From assembly GCA_034409055.1 (NCBI GenBank), contig DAOUMU010000265.1, forward strand, positions 1 through 42,893: 42,893 bases of DNA, read 5' to 3'. The notes beneath the pieces were generated by a model. It was not told the origin of the DNA and did no database searches. It worked only from the letters and a program-made list of their open reading frames with translations. Shown here piece after piece: positions 16,791 to 24,092 of this stretch (the first letter of the stretch is position 1; each line of letters opens with the position of its first letter). A program made the position numbers and the translations under genes. Source of the stretch: DAOUMU01 sp034409055 (lineage in GTDB: Bacteria; Chloroflexota; Anaerolineae; 4572-78; J111).

Positions 16791-17933
16791 CTACCATCCC
16801 CCGACCAGGCTGTAGAGATACCCTAACGTTATCGCCCCAACCAGGGAAAATGAAACGTAAAGGGCAAAGACCCGGTATCGGGTTAGCCCCCACACCGCCG
16901 CCATGGCCGGGATGGTCGTGGTTGGGCCGGCAATCAGGAAGGCCAGGGCTGCGGCCGGATGCATACCCTGAGCCAGCAGGCCACTGACCATAGGCAGGGC
17001 GGCCAGGTTACTGGTATAAACCGGTACCCCAATAAGGGCTGCCGTGACAATGGCCCACGAATTCTGCCCCCCTACCAGACCGGCAATCCACTCGGACGGA
17101 ATGTATAAGATAATCAAGGCTTCCAGGAAGAAGGCCAGGGTCATAAATTTAGCCACCATGACCGTGGCGCTCCAGGTCTCCTTCAGTAGGCGTTGGCGGA
17201 AGGAGACCGGTTTGGCACTGCAACTGCTACCTTCCTCGGCGGCAGGGGTTGAGCCACAACCACACTCCCCGGCGCTTACTGTAGAGGCCGGGACAGACGT
17301 AACCACAGACGGCCGGTGATCGACCAGCGTTATTTCAGCCGTGTTTCCACAGCAGGTCGACTCGGCGGCCAGGGCGGTGTTTCCAGGCACAATCCCCAGG
17401 ACGGGCGCAGTGGCCAGGCTCCGTTTGAAGTTTTGCCAGCCTTGCTTCAAGAGGGTCCAACTACTCGTTGTAGTAACCATTGGCTGGTAGCGCAATATCT
17501 GTTGGCCTAACCAGCCTCGCTGCACCACAAAGTGGGTGATAAACCCGGCGCTCAAGCTGAGAATGAGCGTGGCCACCAGGCGCCACACAGCCAATTCCCA
17601 ACCAATCGTGGCTACACTTAGAAAGAAAATTTCCGGGTCCATCGAAGGTGAAGCAATCCAGAAAGACATAACCGGGGCCAGCGGTACACCGCCAATCAGT
17701 AGCGTGGCCACGACCGGGATGACACTACAAGAGCAGAAAGGACTGAAAGCGCCTACAATTGTGGCCAAAAAAATGGCCACGATGGGGCTAGCCTGAAAAG
17801 CGCGATTGATATATTTTGAAGCGCCTGACATCTGGACCGCAACGGCCAGGGGAATGGTAATTAAAAGATAGGGCCAGATATGACTAAAAGCTTCGATGAT
17901 GAACTGCGTAATCTGTAAGATTTGGTCAAACAT
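16791..17933 (-). CDS. Permease of the ArsP/YraQ (DUF318) family
   Basis: A 380-residue membrane protein; ATG 17933 is preferred because GGAGAGG lies just upstream. Two blocks of about four helices flank a soluble loop. The first block has the family's Cys motif 'GAFSPFCSCSVIP' and the second 'IGVPVYTSNLAALPMV' and 'FLIAGPTTTIPAM'. Members include ArsP, which exports trivalent organoarsenicals, and related permeases linked to other metals. The central loop (about residues 190-250) is unusually rich in Cys ('STCCGN', 'ECGCGS', 'SSCSAKP'), suggesting metal or metalloid capture. A perfect palindrome at 17981-18000, shared with the ArsR gene at 18.5 kb and related to one upstream of arsN2, suggests metalloid-responsive control. 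Substrate is inferred. Confidence 0.82.
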   Translation of the reverse strand: MFDQILQITQFIIEAFSHIWPYLLITIPLAVAVQMSGASKYINRAFQASPIVAIFLATIVGAFSPFCSCSVIPVVATLLIGGVPLAPVMSFWIASPSMDPEIFFLSVATIGWELAVWRLVATLILSLSAGFITHFVVQRGWLGQQILRYQPMVTTTSSWTLLKQGWQNFKRSLATAPVLGIVPGNTALAAESTCCGNTAEITLVDHRPSVVTSVPASTVSAGECGCGSTPAAEEGSSCSAKPVSFRQRLLKETWSATVMVAKFMTLAFFLEALIILYIPSEWIAGLVGGQNSWAIVTAALIGVPVYTSNLAALPMVSGLLAQGMHPAAALAFLIAGPTTTIPAMAAVWGLTRYRVFALYVSFSLVGAITLGYLYSLVGGW

Positions 17934-17980
17934 TGTTCGCCTCTCCAATTGCACAGGTTAAAATTTTTAGTGTTTTTTCT

Positions 17981-18000
17981 ATATCGTAGTTTTACGATAT
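17981..18000. promoter_or_regulatory. ArsR-type operator before the permease gene
   Basis: Perfect palindrome ATATCGTA-GTTT-TACGATAT. The same arms occur at 18891-18910 before the ArsR gene and, with one mismatch, at 22265-22281 before arsN2. Confidence 0.75.
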
Positions 18001-18078
18001 AAAGTCGTAAAAAAATTTAGGTCAATTTAGTCAGATTTCTATTGGCTAGCAGCCTGTCGGAAAAGTCAGTTTTGCCAG

Positions 18079-18306
18079 TTAGCCACATTGGCTGCAACCG
18101 GTTGGTGATGGAGTGGGTTGAGCCTGCAACTTTGCTCCCCATTTTACCAACTGGATCCCCAGCCAATTGATCATCTTTGATAACAGTTGCCCATAGCCGG
18201 GCTGCTGGAGACCAGCGGCCTGGATCAGCCGCTTATGTTCCGCCTGTCGTAGCCAATCTTTGAGCTGCTCTTGACGCACTTGAAAATCCATGTCACTTCG
18301 ATACAT
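18079..18306 (-). CDS. Small hypothetical protein with C-terminal CxxC
   Basis: A 75-residue, Gln- and Leu-rich soluble protein ending in 'GCSQCG', which gives a CxxC at the extreme C terminus. AAGGAGA lies about seven bases before ATG 18306. It lies between the permease gene and the ArsR gene on the same strand. The terminal CxxC suggests metal or thiol binding, perhaps as a small partner of the permease or ArsR. No family is recognised. Confidence 0.55.
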   Translation of the reverse strand: MYRSDMDFQVRQEQLKDWLRQAEHKRLIQAAGLQQPGYGQLLSKMINWLGIQLVKWGAKLQAQPTPSPTGCSQCG

Positions 18307-18325
18307 AATATCTTCTCCTTAATAA

Positions 18326-18527
18326 GGGAGTTCCAGAATTTAAATGCTGCCAAAACTGTATCGTCCGCGTGTGACGTGTTGCGTATTGCGTGAGGGTTTT
18401 CGGCCAAATACCCAAAAAGCGGGCACAGGTTTAACACGCAGCACGCAACACGCAGCACGATTTTGGGAGCATTACCCGCCTATACCCACAGGGCACAGGC
18501 GGGCACAGGTATTTTTCTGGAACTGCC
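18326..18527. repeat. Long inverted-repeat element (about 200 bp)
   Basis: Outer arms GGGAGTTCCAGAA and TTCTGGAACTGCC match at 12 of 13 positions. Inner arms pair ATGCTGCCAAAAC with a 'TTTTGGGAGCAT' segment, and the centre carries inverted GTGTTGCGTATTGCGTG-type units. No clear target duplication. It fills the gap between the small CxxC protein and the ArsR gene. Confidence 0.6.
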
Positions 18528-18541
18528 TAAATTAGTTCAGC

Positions 18542-18874
18542 TTAAAAAATCTCCCCCACCCTGGCTTTAAACCAGGCAATGTTTTTTTCGTTTAACCCAT
18601 AGCAAATAGCCGGGCCTTCGGTGACGCCGGTGATCCAGCCGGCCTCTCGCAACACTTTAAGGTGCTGCGACACCGTGGCCTGAGCAATGGGTAAAAATTC
18701 CACAATATCGCCGGTGATACAACTGGGATGAGTGACCAGGTATTTCATGATTTCAAAGCGGGTGGGGTTGCTCAGGGCTTTGAACATTTTCACCAAGCGT
18801 TCCTGGTCTGTTCCGGAAATGTCCAGGGTGCAGCAGGCAGAGGACTCAGTTGTTTGTTCAAGTTTTACGGTCAT
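18542..18874 (-). CDS. ArsR-family metalloregulator 1
   Basis: A 110-residue winged-helix repressor: 'LVKMFKALSNPTRFEIMKYL' (dimer and first helices) and 'PIAQATVSQHLKVLREAGWI' (recognition helix). Several Cys could bind metal: 'SACC' near the N terminus, 'PSCITG' and a Cys near 'AICYGL'. The promoter region contains a perfect palindrome (18891-18910), so it is probably autoregulated. The same site precedes the permease gene and a weaker copy precedes arsN2. An arsenite, antimonite or related metalloid inducer is inferred from that regulon. Confidence 0.88.
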   Translation of the reverse strand: MTVKLEQTTESSACCTLDISGTDQERLVKMFKALSNPTRFEIMKYLVTHPSCITGDIVEFLPIAQATVSQHLKVLREAGWITGVTEGPAICYGLNEKNIAWFKARVGEIF

Positions 18875-18890
18875 CGTTTGACACCTTGCT

Positions 18891-18910
18891 TTATCGTATT
18901 TTTACGATAA
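18891..18910. promoter_or_regulatory. ArsR-type operator before the arsR gene
   Basis: Perfect palindrome TTATCGTA-TTTT-TACGATAA, 17 bases before the ATG. Matches the site at 17981-18000. Confidence 0.75.
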
Positions 18911-18961
18911 AAACAGTATACACCAAAAAAAGAAGTTTGTCAAGCCCCTTTATCTCAATAT

Positions 18962-18977
18962 TTCAGTTACCATTGAA
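18962..18977. promoter_or_regulatory. Upstream site TTCAG-N6-TTGAA of the second ArsR operon
   Basis: Shares arms and a 6-bp spacer with 19065-19080 (TTCAA-N6-TTGAA). Both lie before the divergent second ArsR gene and are candidate binding sites for it. Confidence 0.45.
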
Positions 18978-18983
18978 ATAAAG

Positions 18984-19019
18984 TGACAGGTGTCATCTTA
19001 TTCATGTGACAGATGTCAC
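18984..19019. promoter_or_regulatory. Two TGACA-N2-TGTCA palindromes
   Basis: TGACAGGTGTCA (18984-18995) and GTGACAGATGTCAC (19006-19019), centres about 23 bp apart, roughly two helical turns. They lie in the promoter region of the second ArsR operon and suggest cooperative binding of a dimeric regulator. Which protein binds is not known. Confidence 0.5.
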
Positions 19020-19064
19020 TAGCCAGGTCAGGCTTGGTGGCATATAATTTTTCTGGCTTAATAC

Positions 19065-19080
19065 TTCAATAAACGTTGAA
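19065..19080. promoter_or_regulatory. Proximal site TTCAA-N6-TTGAA of the second ArsR operon
   Basis: A perfect inverted repeat 34 bases before the ArsR start codon, where bound repressor could block transcription. Confidence 0.5.
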
Positions 19081-19113
19081 TTAGTTGGTGCGATAAGGGT
19101 AACAAGGGGGAAA

Positions 19114-19494
19114 ATGGTTGAAACTCTATCTACTGAGACACAAACGTTGGCAGAGGTCACGGCCATCCTGAAGGCGATGGCTGATCCCAATCGCTTAAGG
19201 ATCCTGGATGTCTTGATGCAGGGCGATTCCTGTAACTGTGAACTCAACGACCGGCTGGGATTACCCCCTAACCTGCTTTCCCATCACTTGCGGGTGTTGC
19301 GACAAGTTGGGCTGATTAACAGCCGGCGTGATGCCCTGGATGGTCGCTGGATTTACTATGCGGTGGACAAAGAAGCCGTCACTCGCTGGCGGACCTGGTT
19401 TGCTGAGTTTCTTGATCCGGCTCGGCTTCAGGAGCGTTCTCTGTGTGGACCAGAAGGCCAAATGGTCCTTGAATCGTCGTTGATTATGTCTTGA
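19114..19494 (+). CDS. ArsR-family metalloregulator 2
   Basis: A 126-residue ArsR/SmtB winged-helix protein with 'AILKAMADPNRLRILDVL' and recognition helix 'GLPPNLLSHHLRVL'. Just before that helix is 'GDSCNCELN', in the position of the ELCVCDL metal-binding box of ArsR, so Cys ligation of a soft metal or metalloid is likely. A further Cys occurs at the C terminus ('RSLCGPEG'). AAGGGGG precedes the ATG. It is the first gene of a tight same-strand operon of thiol/redox genes ending in a terminator at 22224-22251, and probably controls that operon through the inverted repeats upstream. Confidence 0.87.
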   Translation: MVETLSTETQTLAEVTAILKAMADPNRLRILDVLMQGDSCNCELNDRLGLPPNLLSHHLRVLRQVGLINSRRDALDGRWIYYAVDKEAVTRWRTWFAEFLDPARLQERSLCGPEGQMVLESSLIMS

Positions 19495-19533
19495 GTCGTC
19501 TAAACGATTTACTTGATAAGGAGTGTATCATCC

Positions 19534-19983
19534 ATGTCTGAATTTTTGGAAGCTACAGTGGACAAATTTACCTTCAAAGTAGCCACCGACCGGCTGTACA
19601 CCGAAGACCATCTGTGGCTAAAAATGGAAGAGGGGTTGATCCAGGTCGGTTTGACCGACTATCTGCAACAAACAGCTGGGGATGTGGCCTTTGCCGAACC
19701 GATAGAAGCAGGCACCGAACTGGCTCCCGGCGAAGAGTTGGCCAACGTCGAAACGATGAAAACCACCCTGATTATTCCCTCGCCGCTCAGCGGGGTGATC
19801 AAAACGGCCAACTCCCGGCTGGAGGACGAACCGGAGTTGGTCAACCAGGACCCTTATGGTGAAGGCTGGCTGGTCCAGATAGAGGTTAGTGATTGGGAAG
19901 CCGATAAAACGAGTCTCCTGGAGGCCGGTGTTTATTATGAAAAGATGAAAGCCGAAGCTGAGGAGGAGGCCAAGAAGGTATGA
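19534..19983 (+). CDS. GcvH-like lipoyl carrier protein
   Basis: A 149-residue H-protein-like lipoyl domain. The lipoylated lysine is in 'VETMKTTLIIPSPLSG', preceded by 'YTEDHLWLKMEEGLIQVGLT', which is typical of GcvH. No glycine cleavage genes (gcvP, gcvT) are present in the window. GcvH-like lipoyl carriers outside that pathway include LbpA of the sHdr sulfur-oxidation system. AAGGAG lies ten bases before ATG 19534. The gene overlaps the next (DGC) gene by four bases (ATGA). A role as a lipoamide/persulfide carrier for the neighbouring thiol proteins is inferred. Confidence 0.82.
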   Translation: MSEFLEATVDKFTFKVATDRLYTEDHLWLKMEEGLIQVGLTDYLQQTAGDVAFAEPIEAGTELAPGEELANVETMKTTLIIPSPLSGVIKTANSRLEDEPELVNQDPYGEGWLVQIEVSDWEADKTSLLEAGVYYEKMKAEAEEEAKKV

Positions 19984-20399
19984 GTCAAACAAAGCGCGTT
20001 GTGGTTGTACCATGCAGCGGCATCGGTAAAACTTACGGGACCGTTGGGCGTGAAGCGGCCTACGAATTGGTTGAAGAACTCCGGCCCGAAAACGCCGAAG
20101 TCGTGGCCCTTTCCCTCCTGGTGTTAGGCGATGCCAACTCGCGGGCGCGGGTGCAGGCTGCCCCGGCCATCACGGTTGACGGCTGCAAACTAGCCTGCGC
20201 CAGTAAGATGGTGGCCAAGAGTGGCGGTCGGGTGGCTTATGAAGCCAACGTGCTCGACACTTTTCGCCGGCATCGCCAGTTGAAACCCAAAGGCATTGCC
20301 GAGTTGAACCCAGCCGGGCAGGAACTGGCCCGCAAGATGGCTGAAGAATTGGCGGAGGCGACCGATCAGATCATCAACGAGGAGGATAACCATGCCTGA
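19980..20399 (+). CDS. DGC-domain putative zinc-binding protein 1
   Basis: A 139-residue protein of the DGC family, a small Cys-containing domain of unknown function. It has an N-terminal 'VVPCSGIGK' and the defining 'ITVDGCKLACASKM'. The three Cys probably form a metal or persulfide site. It overlaps the lipoyl carrier gene upstream (ATGA) and the second DGC gene downstream by eight bases, so the three are co-translated. Function is unknown beyond likely thiol or zinc chemistry. Confidence 0.8.
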   Translation: MSQTKRVVVVPCSGIGKTYGTVGREAAYELVEELRPENAEVVALSLLVLGDANSRARVQAAPAITVDGCKLACASKMVAKSGGRVAYEANVLDTFRRHRQLKPKGIAELNPAGQELARKMAEELAEATDQIINEEDNHA

Positions 20400-21114
20400 T
20401 CTAGCCAAGAAAAAAGTTGGAATTGTCGCCTGCAGTGGCGAGGAGATGGCCGCAGGGACCGTCACTCGCCTGGCCGCGCTCAAGGTATTGGAGCAACTGC
20501 GGCCGGCCGATACCGTCACCATTTGTTTACCTTTGTTCCTGGCGGGGGGTGAGGGAGACCGGGCCTTTGCCCGCTTTTACCCGACCATTGCCATCGACGG
20601 CTGCGACAAACGCTGTGCAGCCCGGGCTACGGAGCAGTACAGCGGCAAACCCGCCGCCAGCGTAGTGGTAACCGACCTCGTCGGCGAGGAAGCCGACCTG
20701 GGTACGCCCCGCCGCCTGACCGAAACGGGACGACAGACGGTTGACACCGTGGCCGAGGCAGTCGCGCCGTTGGTCGATCAGCTCTTGGGGGTCAAATGGA
20801 GCCGCCGCACCGGCCAGACTGCCGTTGAGGAGCCTGAAGAAGTCCCGGCAGCCGTCGAAGCTTCCTGTGCCTGCGGCTCGGGCATCCCGGTCTTGACCAT
20901 GACCGTTGACGGTCGACGAGAGACCCTCATCGCCGTGCCGGCCATTTTTGACCAGCTTTACCAGCAGGGCAAACGCCCCGACACCAACGGCGTGGCCGAT
21001 GAACTGCTCCAGACCACCCGGCTATACAACAGCATAGACGAGACGGCTGCCTCGGTTTACCGGTCGGCCTTGTTACGAGAATTTGAACTCTACTGCCAGA
21101 AAAAGGAGGGCTAA
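20392..21114 (+). CDS. DGC-domain protein 2 with extra C-terminal domain
   Basis: A 240-residue protein. The first 140 residues repeat the DGC fold of the preceding gene: 'GIVACSGEEMA' and 'IAIDGCDKRCAARA'. A linker leads to a second region (about residues 160-240) starting 'SCACGSGIPVLTM' and containing 'IAVPAIFDQLYQQGKRP', which I do not recognise as a named family. Its CxC could bind metal. The gene lacks a gap to the OsmC gene (TAA directly followed by ATG). A paralog pair of DGC proteins with one extended member suggests a heteromeric thiol-transfer complex. Confidence 0.78.
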   Translation: MPDLAKKKVGIVACSGEEMAAGTVTRLAALKVLEQLRPADTVTICLPLFLAGGEGDRAFARFYPTIAIDGCDKRCAARATEQYSGKPAASVVVTDLVGEEADLGTPRRLTETGRQTVDTVAEAVAPLVDQLLGVKWSRRTGQTAVEEPEEVPAAVEASCACGSGIPVLTMTVDGRRETLIAVPAIFDQLYQQGKRPDTNGVADELLQTTRLYNSIDETAASVYRSALLREFELYCQKKEG

Positions 21115-21567
21115 ATGTCTCGCACCGCCACTTACCAGACCACTGTCACCTGGAAAGGAGAACACTGGGGTCACTTGGTCATGGGCAACGGGCCGCAGTA
21201 TATGTTTTCCGCGCCCCCTGATGCCCATGGCCATGCCGGCGTGCTCACCCCGGAAGATGCCTTTGTGGCCGCGGCCAATACCTGTGTCATGATGATGTTC
21301 ATCTGGGCTGCGGAACGGTTCAAGCTGGATTTGGAGTCTTATGAATGCACCACCGAGGGCACCAAATTGATCGAGTTGGACCGGACCGAAATCTTCACCG
21401 ACCTGGTCTTCCGGCCCAAGATTGTAATCAGGGCGAACGGCAAAGAGGTGGCGCGGGTCCGCAAGCAGGTTAATCGGGCTCTGGAAGCGGCCCAGAAGTA
21501 CAGCCTGGTGGCTAATTCAGTCAAGTCGAAGATAATGGTTGAACCAACGATCGAGATCATACCATAA
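21115..21567 (+). CDS. OsmC-family protein
   Basis: A 150-residue OsmC-fold protein. The peroxidatic Cys is in 'FVAAANTCVMMMFIW'. The second Cys of classical OsmC/Ohr peroxidases (normally in a CxV motif near the C terminus) is replaced by Ser in 'KYSLVANSVKS', so the usual two-Cys cycle is not available. It starts immediately after the DGC2 stop codon. It could reduce peroxides or persulfides using an outside thiol, for example the lipoyl carrier or the thioredoxin-like protein of this operon; that pairing is inferred. Confidence 0.85.
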   Translation: MSRTATYQTTVTWKGEHWGHLVMGNGPQYMFSAPPDAHGHAGVLTPEDAFVAAANTCVMMMFIWAAERFKLDLESYECTTEGTKLIELDRTEIFTDLVFRPKIVIRANGKEVARVRKQVNRALEAAQKYSLVANSVKSKIMVEPTIEIIP

Positions 21568-21639
21568 CGCTTTCCCCACCTGCGGCGGCTGTCTGTGGGC
21601 GCAGGGGGTGGTGCAATGTCCCTAAATGCAGGAGGCGAA

Positions 21640-21876
21640 ATGATGGCTGTCTCTAAAAAGAAGAAGCCAGACAAATCTAAACCAACCACAGCCGGATGTA
21701 GTTGTGTCACCGACCCGTTTGCCGGGTTGCCACCGGAAATGAGACCTCGGCCCAAACCCAAAATGGGGAAACTGCGGCAGGTGACCTGTCCCGGCTGCGG
21801 GTTGAAGTATTGGACCAACCGGTCCACCGATTTGTGTATGGACTGTCAGAAAAAAGGTATCAAAACTACTCAATAA
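21640..21876 (+). CDS. Small zinc-ribbon protein
   Basis: A 78-residue basic protein with 'VTCPGCGLKYWTN' and 'DLCMDCQKK', two CxxC pairs forming a zinc ribbon, plus an N-terminal 'AGCSC'. ATG 21640 follows GGAGG directly; a longer in-frame start at 21595 is less likely. Gene position within the thiol operon is clear, the function is not. Confidence 0.65.
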   Translation: MMAVSKKKKPDKSKPTTAGCSCVTDPFAGLPPEMRPRPKPKMGKLRQVTCPGCGLKYWTNRSTDLCMDCQKKGIKTTQ

Positions 21877-21890
21877 CTCGGAGGTTATTC

Positions 21891-22163
21891 ATGCTTACGA
21901 TCAAAGTTTTAGGACCTGGATGTAAAAATTGCCAGATATTGGCCGAAAAAGCCAGAGAGGCGCTGGAAGCAGTCGCCGAAAGTCAGCCGGAGGAGTTCGA
22001 GGCCACGATTGTGAAAGTGACCGAGCCTGAGAATATCAAGAAATACCCCATTATGTATACCCCCGGTCTGGTCATCAACGAGAAATTGGTCAGCGCCGGG
22101 CGCATTCCTATGTTGGACGAGATCAAAGGCTGGCTGACGGAAGCATTAGCCGCGCCGGCCTGA
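21891..22163 (+). CDS. Thioredoxin-like small redox disulfide protein
   Basis: A 90-residue thioredoxin-fold protein of the 'small redox-active disulfide protein' type: 'KVLGPGCKNCQILAEK' gives CxxC at about residues 10-13, followed by a cis-Pro region 'IMYTPGLVINEKLVSAG'. GGAGG precedes ATG 21891. Last gene of the operon before the terminator. It is a likely electron donor for the OsmC, DGC and lipoyl proteins. Confidence 0.85.
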   Translation: MLTIKVLGPGCKNCQILAEKAREALEAVAESQPEEFEATIVKVTEPENIKKYPIMYTPGLVINEKLVSAGRIPMLDEIKGWLTEALAAPA

Positions 22164-22223
22164 GCAGGGCAGGATTGACAACCCCTCAAGGCTGTGGCAT
22201 AGTATGGCCGCCAGTTAACTTAT

Positions 22224-22251
22224 AGGTTTCCAAATCACGGAAACCTTTTTC
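22224..22251 (+). terminator. Intrinsic terminator of the thiol operon
   Basis: AGGTTTCC, loop AAATCAC, GGAAACCT, then TTTTT. About 60 bases after the thioredoxin-like gene. Confidence 0.85.
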
Positions 22252-22264
22252 TATCACCGCCTTC

Positions 22265-22281
22265 ATTGTAAAAATACGATA
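22265..22281. promoter_or_regulatory. Imperfect ArsR-type operator before arsN2
   Basis: ATTGTA-AAAA-TACGATA. The right half and 4-bp spacer match the perfect sites at 17981 and 18891; the left arm has one mismatch. It overlaps the arsN2 translation start region. Confidence 0.55.
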
Positions 22282-22291
22282 GAGGTGTTAT

Positions 22292-22759
22292 GTGAAAAAC
22301 AAGGCAAACATTACCATTGAACCGGCTGAAGCGGCCGACCTGCCGGCCATTCTGTCTTTGTTAGAACGGAGTGGCCTGCCCCGGGATGGCTTGAGTGACC
22401 ACCTGGCCACGACTCTGGTCGCCCGGGCTGACCAGACCATCGTCGGCAGCGCCGCCCTGGAGCTTTACAACCCGGCGGCGCTCCTACGCTCGGTAGCGGT
22501 CGACCGGCCATTTCGTGACCAGGGGTTAGGACACCAACTTACCCAGGCCGCTCTTGATCTGGCCCGGCAACACGGCGTCGATCAGGTTTATCTGCTCACC
22601 GAGACCGCCAGTGATTTCTTCCCTCGTTTTGGCTTTCACTCTATCAACCGGGCCGAAGTGGCCCCGGAAGTGCAGCAATCGGTTGAATTTGCCAGCGTCT
22701 GCCCGGTCAGTGCTGTGGCCATGAGGGTATCGCTGAGAATTGGTGCCCATACCCGATAA
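22292..22759 (+). CDS. arsN2: Arsenic-resistance N-acetyltransferase ArsN2
   Basis: A 155-residue GNAT protein. The acetyl-CoA site is 'RDQGLGHQLTQAAL', preceded by 'LLRSVAV'. The ArsN2 hallmarks follow: 'VYLLTETASDFFPRFGF' and 'SVEFASVCPVSAVAM' near the C terminus. ArsN enzymes acetylate amino-bearing organoarsenicals such as methylarsenite-mimicking antibiotics and confer resistance. The start is GTG 22292 with GAGGTG five bases upstream. An imperfect ArsR operator lies just before it, tying it to the permease and ArsR 1. It is separated by a terminator from the thiol operon upstream. Confidence 0.85.
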   Translation: MKNKANITIEPAEAADLPAILSLLERSGLPRDGLSDHLATTLVARADQTIVGSAALELYNPAALLRSVAVDRPFRDQGLGHQLTQAALDLARQHGVDQVYLLTETASDFFPRFGFHSINRAEVAPEVQQSVEFASVCPVSAVAMRVSLRIGAHTR

Positions 22760-22786
22760 ACTTTATGATATCGCTACCGGACTCTT

Positions 22787-23881
22787 TCACGGCAAAAAGC
22801 CGATAGGGTTCCGTTGGACTGTACCCTGCCTTATTTCAAAATGCAGGTGTGGGCCGGTGCAATTTCCCGTGCAGCCCATCTCACCAATTTGCTGACCTTT
22901 CGCGACGTTGTCTCCAACCTCTACGTAATAGATCTCCAGATGGGCATATAAAGTTTGAAAGCCGTTGCCATGATCAATCACGACAATATTGCCGTAACCG
23001 GTATCATCCCCGCCGACCGCAACCACATAGCCAGAATCAGCAGCGACTATCGGCGCGCCGGTCCAAGCGGCTACGTCAATGGCAAAATGACCGTGCCAAT
23101 ATCCCTGGGTAATCGTTCCACTGGTAGGCCAACCAAAAACACCCGAGCCTATTGTAGCATCTGCAGGAACTGGGCCACTGTAAGCCGTTACTGTACGCGG
23201 AATAAAAGGCTTAGAACCTCCAGGTACAACCAACCACCGTCCCACTTCTAACCTAAGTTCATCGGGCTCTAGCTCGTTGAGGGGATAATCGATAATAGCC
23301 CCAGGTTCCACTTTATAGGTGGCGGCGATGCTGTCGATGGTATCCCCCTCGTTTATTTGATGGTAGACCCCGTCAACCGGTAAGATGATTAATTCTTGCC
23401 CCAATTGTAGCCAGTCTGGATTATCGGCCGCGGTGCTGTTGGCCCACAAAATTGTGTCAGGCCGCAGGCCAAATTTGGCCGCAATACCAAAGATTGTATC
23501 ACCATTTTGAACAACGTACGTTGAGATTTTTTCCTGCTTGCGTTCCGGGATAATCGTGTGGGGCACAGCCGCTCGGACGATAATGTAATCTTGATCGTCG
23601 TCCAATTTAGTGGGCAGCAGGAGTGGATTCCCCGGTTTCTTGACAGTCGTTGCCACCGGCTTTGGAGACGACGATTTAAACGGTTTGATAACTCCAGCCC
23701 CATCCCAGGAAAACGATACTTTGCTCAAGCCGATCGTTAGAGCGATTAATGCCACAACAATCAAATGTTGCATCGTTCGGCTCAGCAGAGCTTCATGGCT
23801 TTGGAACAATTTTATCCATTGGGGGATACGATACGACCTAAATTTTAGTTGTCGGGTAATGAATAGCATCATCTTGACCAC
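22787..23881 (-). CDS. LysM/M23 cell-wall metallopeptidase, membrane-anchored
   Basis: A 364-residue exported protein. One hydrophobic anchor ('LIVVALIALTIGLSKVSF', about residues 40-58), two LysM-like segments ('YVVQNGDTIFGIAAKFGL' and 'HQINEGDTIDSIAATYKV') and a C-terminal peptidase M23 domain with 'HFAIDVAAWTG', 'GYVVAVG' and the metal-binding 'HLHFEI'. These enzymes cleave peptidoglycan cross-bridges. An ATG at 23872 or 23869 may be the true start instead of GTG 23881; no clear ribosome site separates them. It is convergent with arsN2, with 27 bases between stop codons. The first LysM sits after a long linker. Confidence 0.87.
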   Translation of the reverse strand: MVKMMLFITRQLKFRSYRIPQWIKLFQSHEALLSRTMQHLIVVALIALTIGLSKVSFSWDGAGVIKPFKSSSPKPVATTVKKPGNPLLLPTKLDDDQDYIIVRAAVPHTIIPERKQEKISTYVVQNGDTIFGIAAKFGLRPDTILWANSTAADNPDWLQLGQELIILPVDGVYHQINEGDTIDSIAATYKVEPGAIIDYPLNELEPDELRLEVGRWLVVPGGSKPFIPRTVTAYSGPVPADATIGSGVFGWPTSGTITQGYWHGHFAIDVAAWTGAPIVAADSGYVVAVGGDDTGYGNIVVIDHGNGFQTLYAHLEIYYVEVGDNVAKGQQIGEMGCTGNCTGPHLHFEIRQGTVQRNPIGFLP

Positions 23882-23956
23882 TACAGTATATTAGTAAATA
23901 ATGAGAAGTTCTGCAAAAAGCAACCAACAAAATTGGTTAATAGTGAACTGACCATC

Positions 23957-24013
23957 CGTTACCCGACATTGGAAATCAGAAACCAGGATTTCTCTGTCCG
24001 TGTCGGGTAGTGA
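23957..24013. repeat. Palindromic ACCCGACA repeat, short form
   Basis: ACCCGACA at 23961-23968 and TGTCGGGT at 24001-24008, with 'GAAATCAGAAACCAGGATTTC' between. It equals the two ends of the long form at 5084-5222 joined without its middle. Confidence 0.65.
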
Positions 24014-24092
24014 GTTTTTCCTAAATGTGTAGTAAAATCCCAAGTTTGGTGTATAACTATATAAAGAATTTTTTATCTGGGCCCAGGTAAAA

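Noticed and set aside
18225..18458. Minus-strand frame overlapping the small CxxC gene and the inverted repeat
   Set aside because: It runs through a noncoding palindrome and out of frame with a gene that has a good ribosome site.
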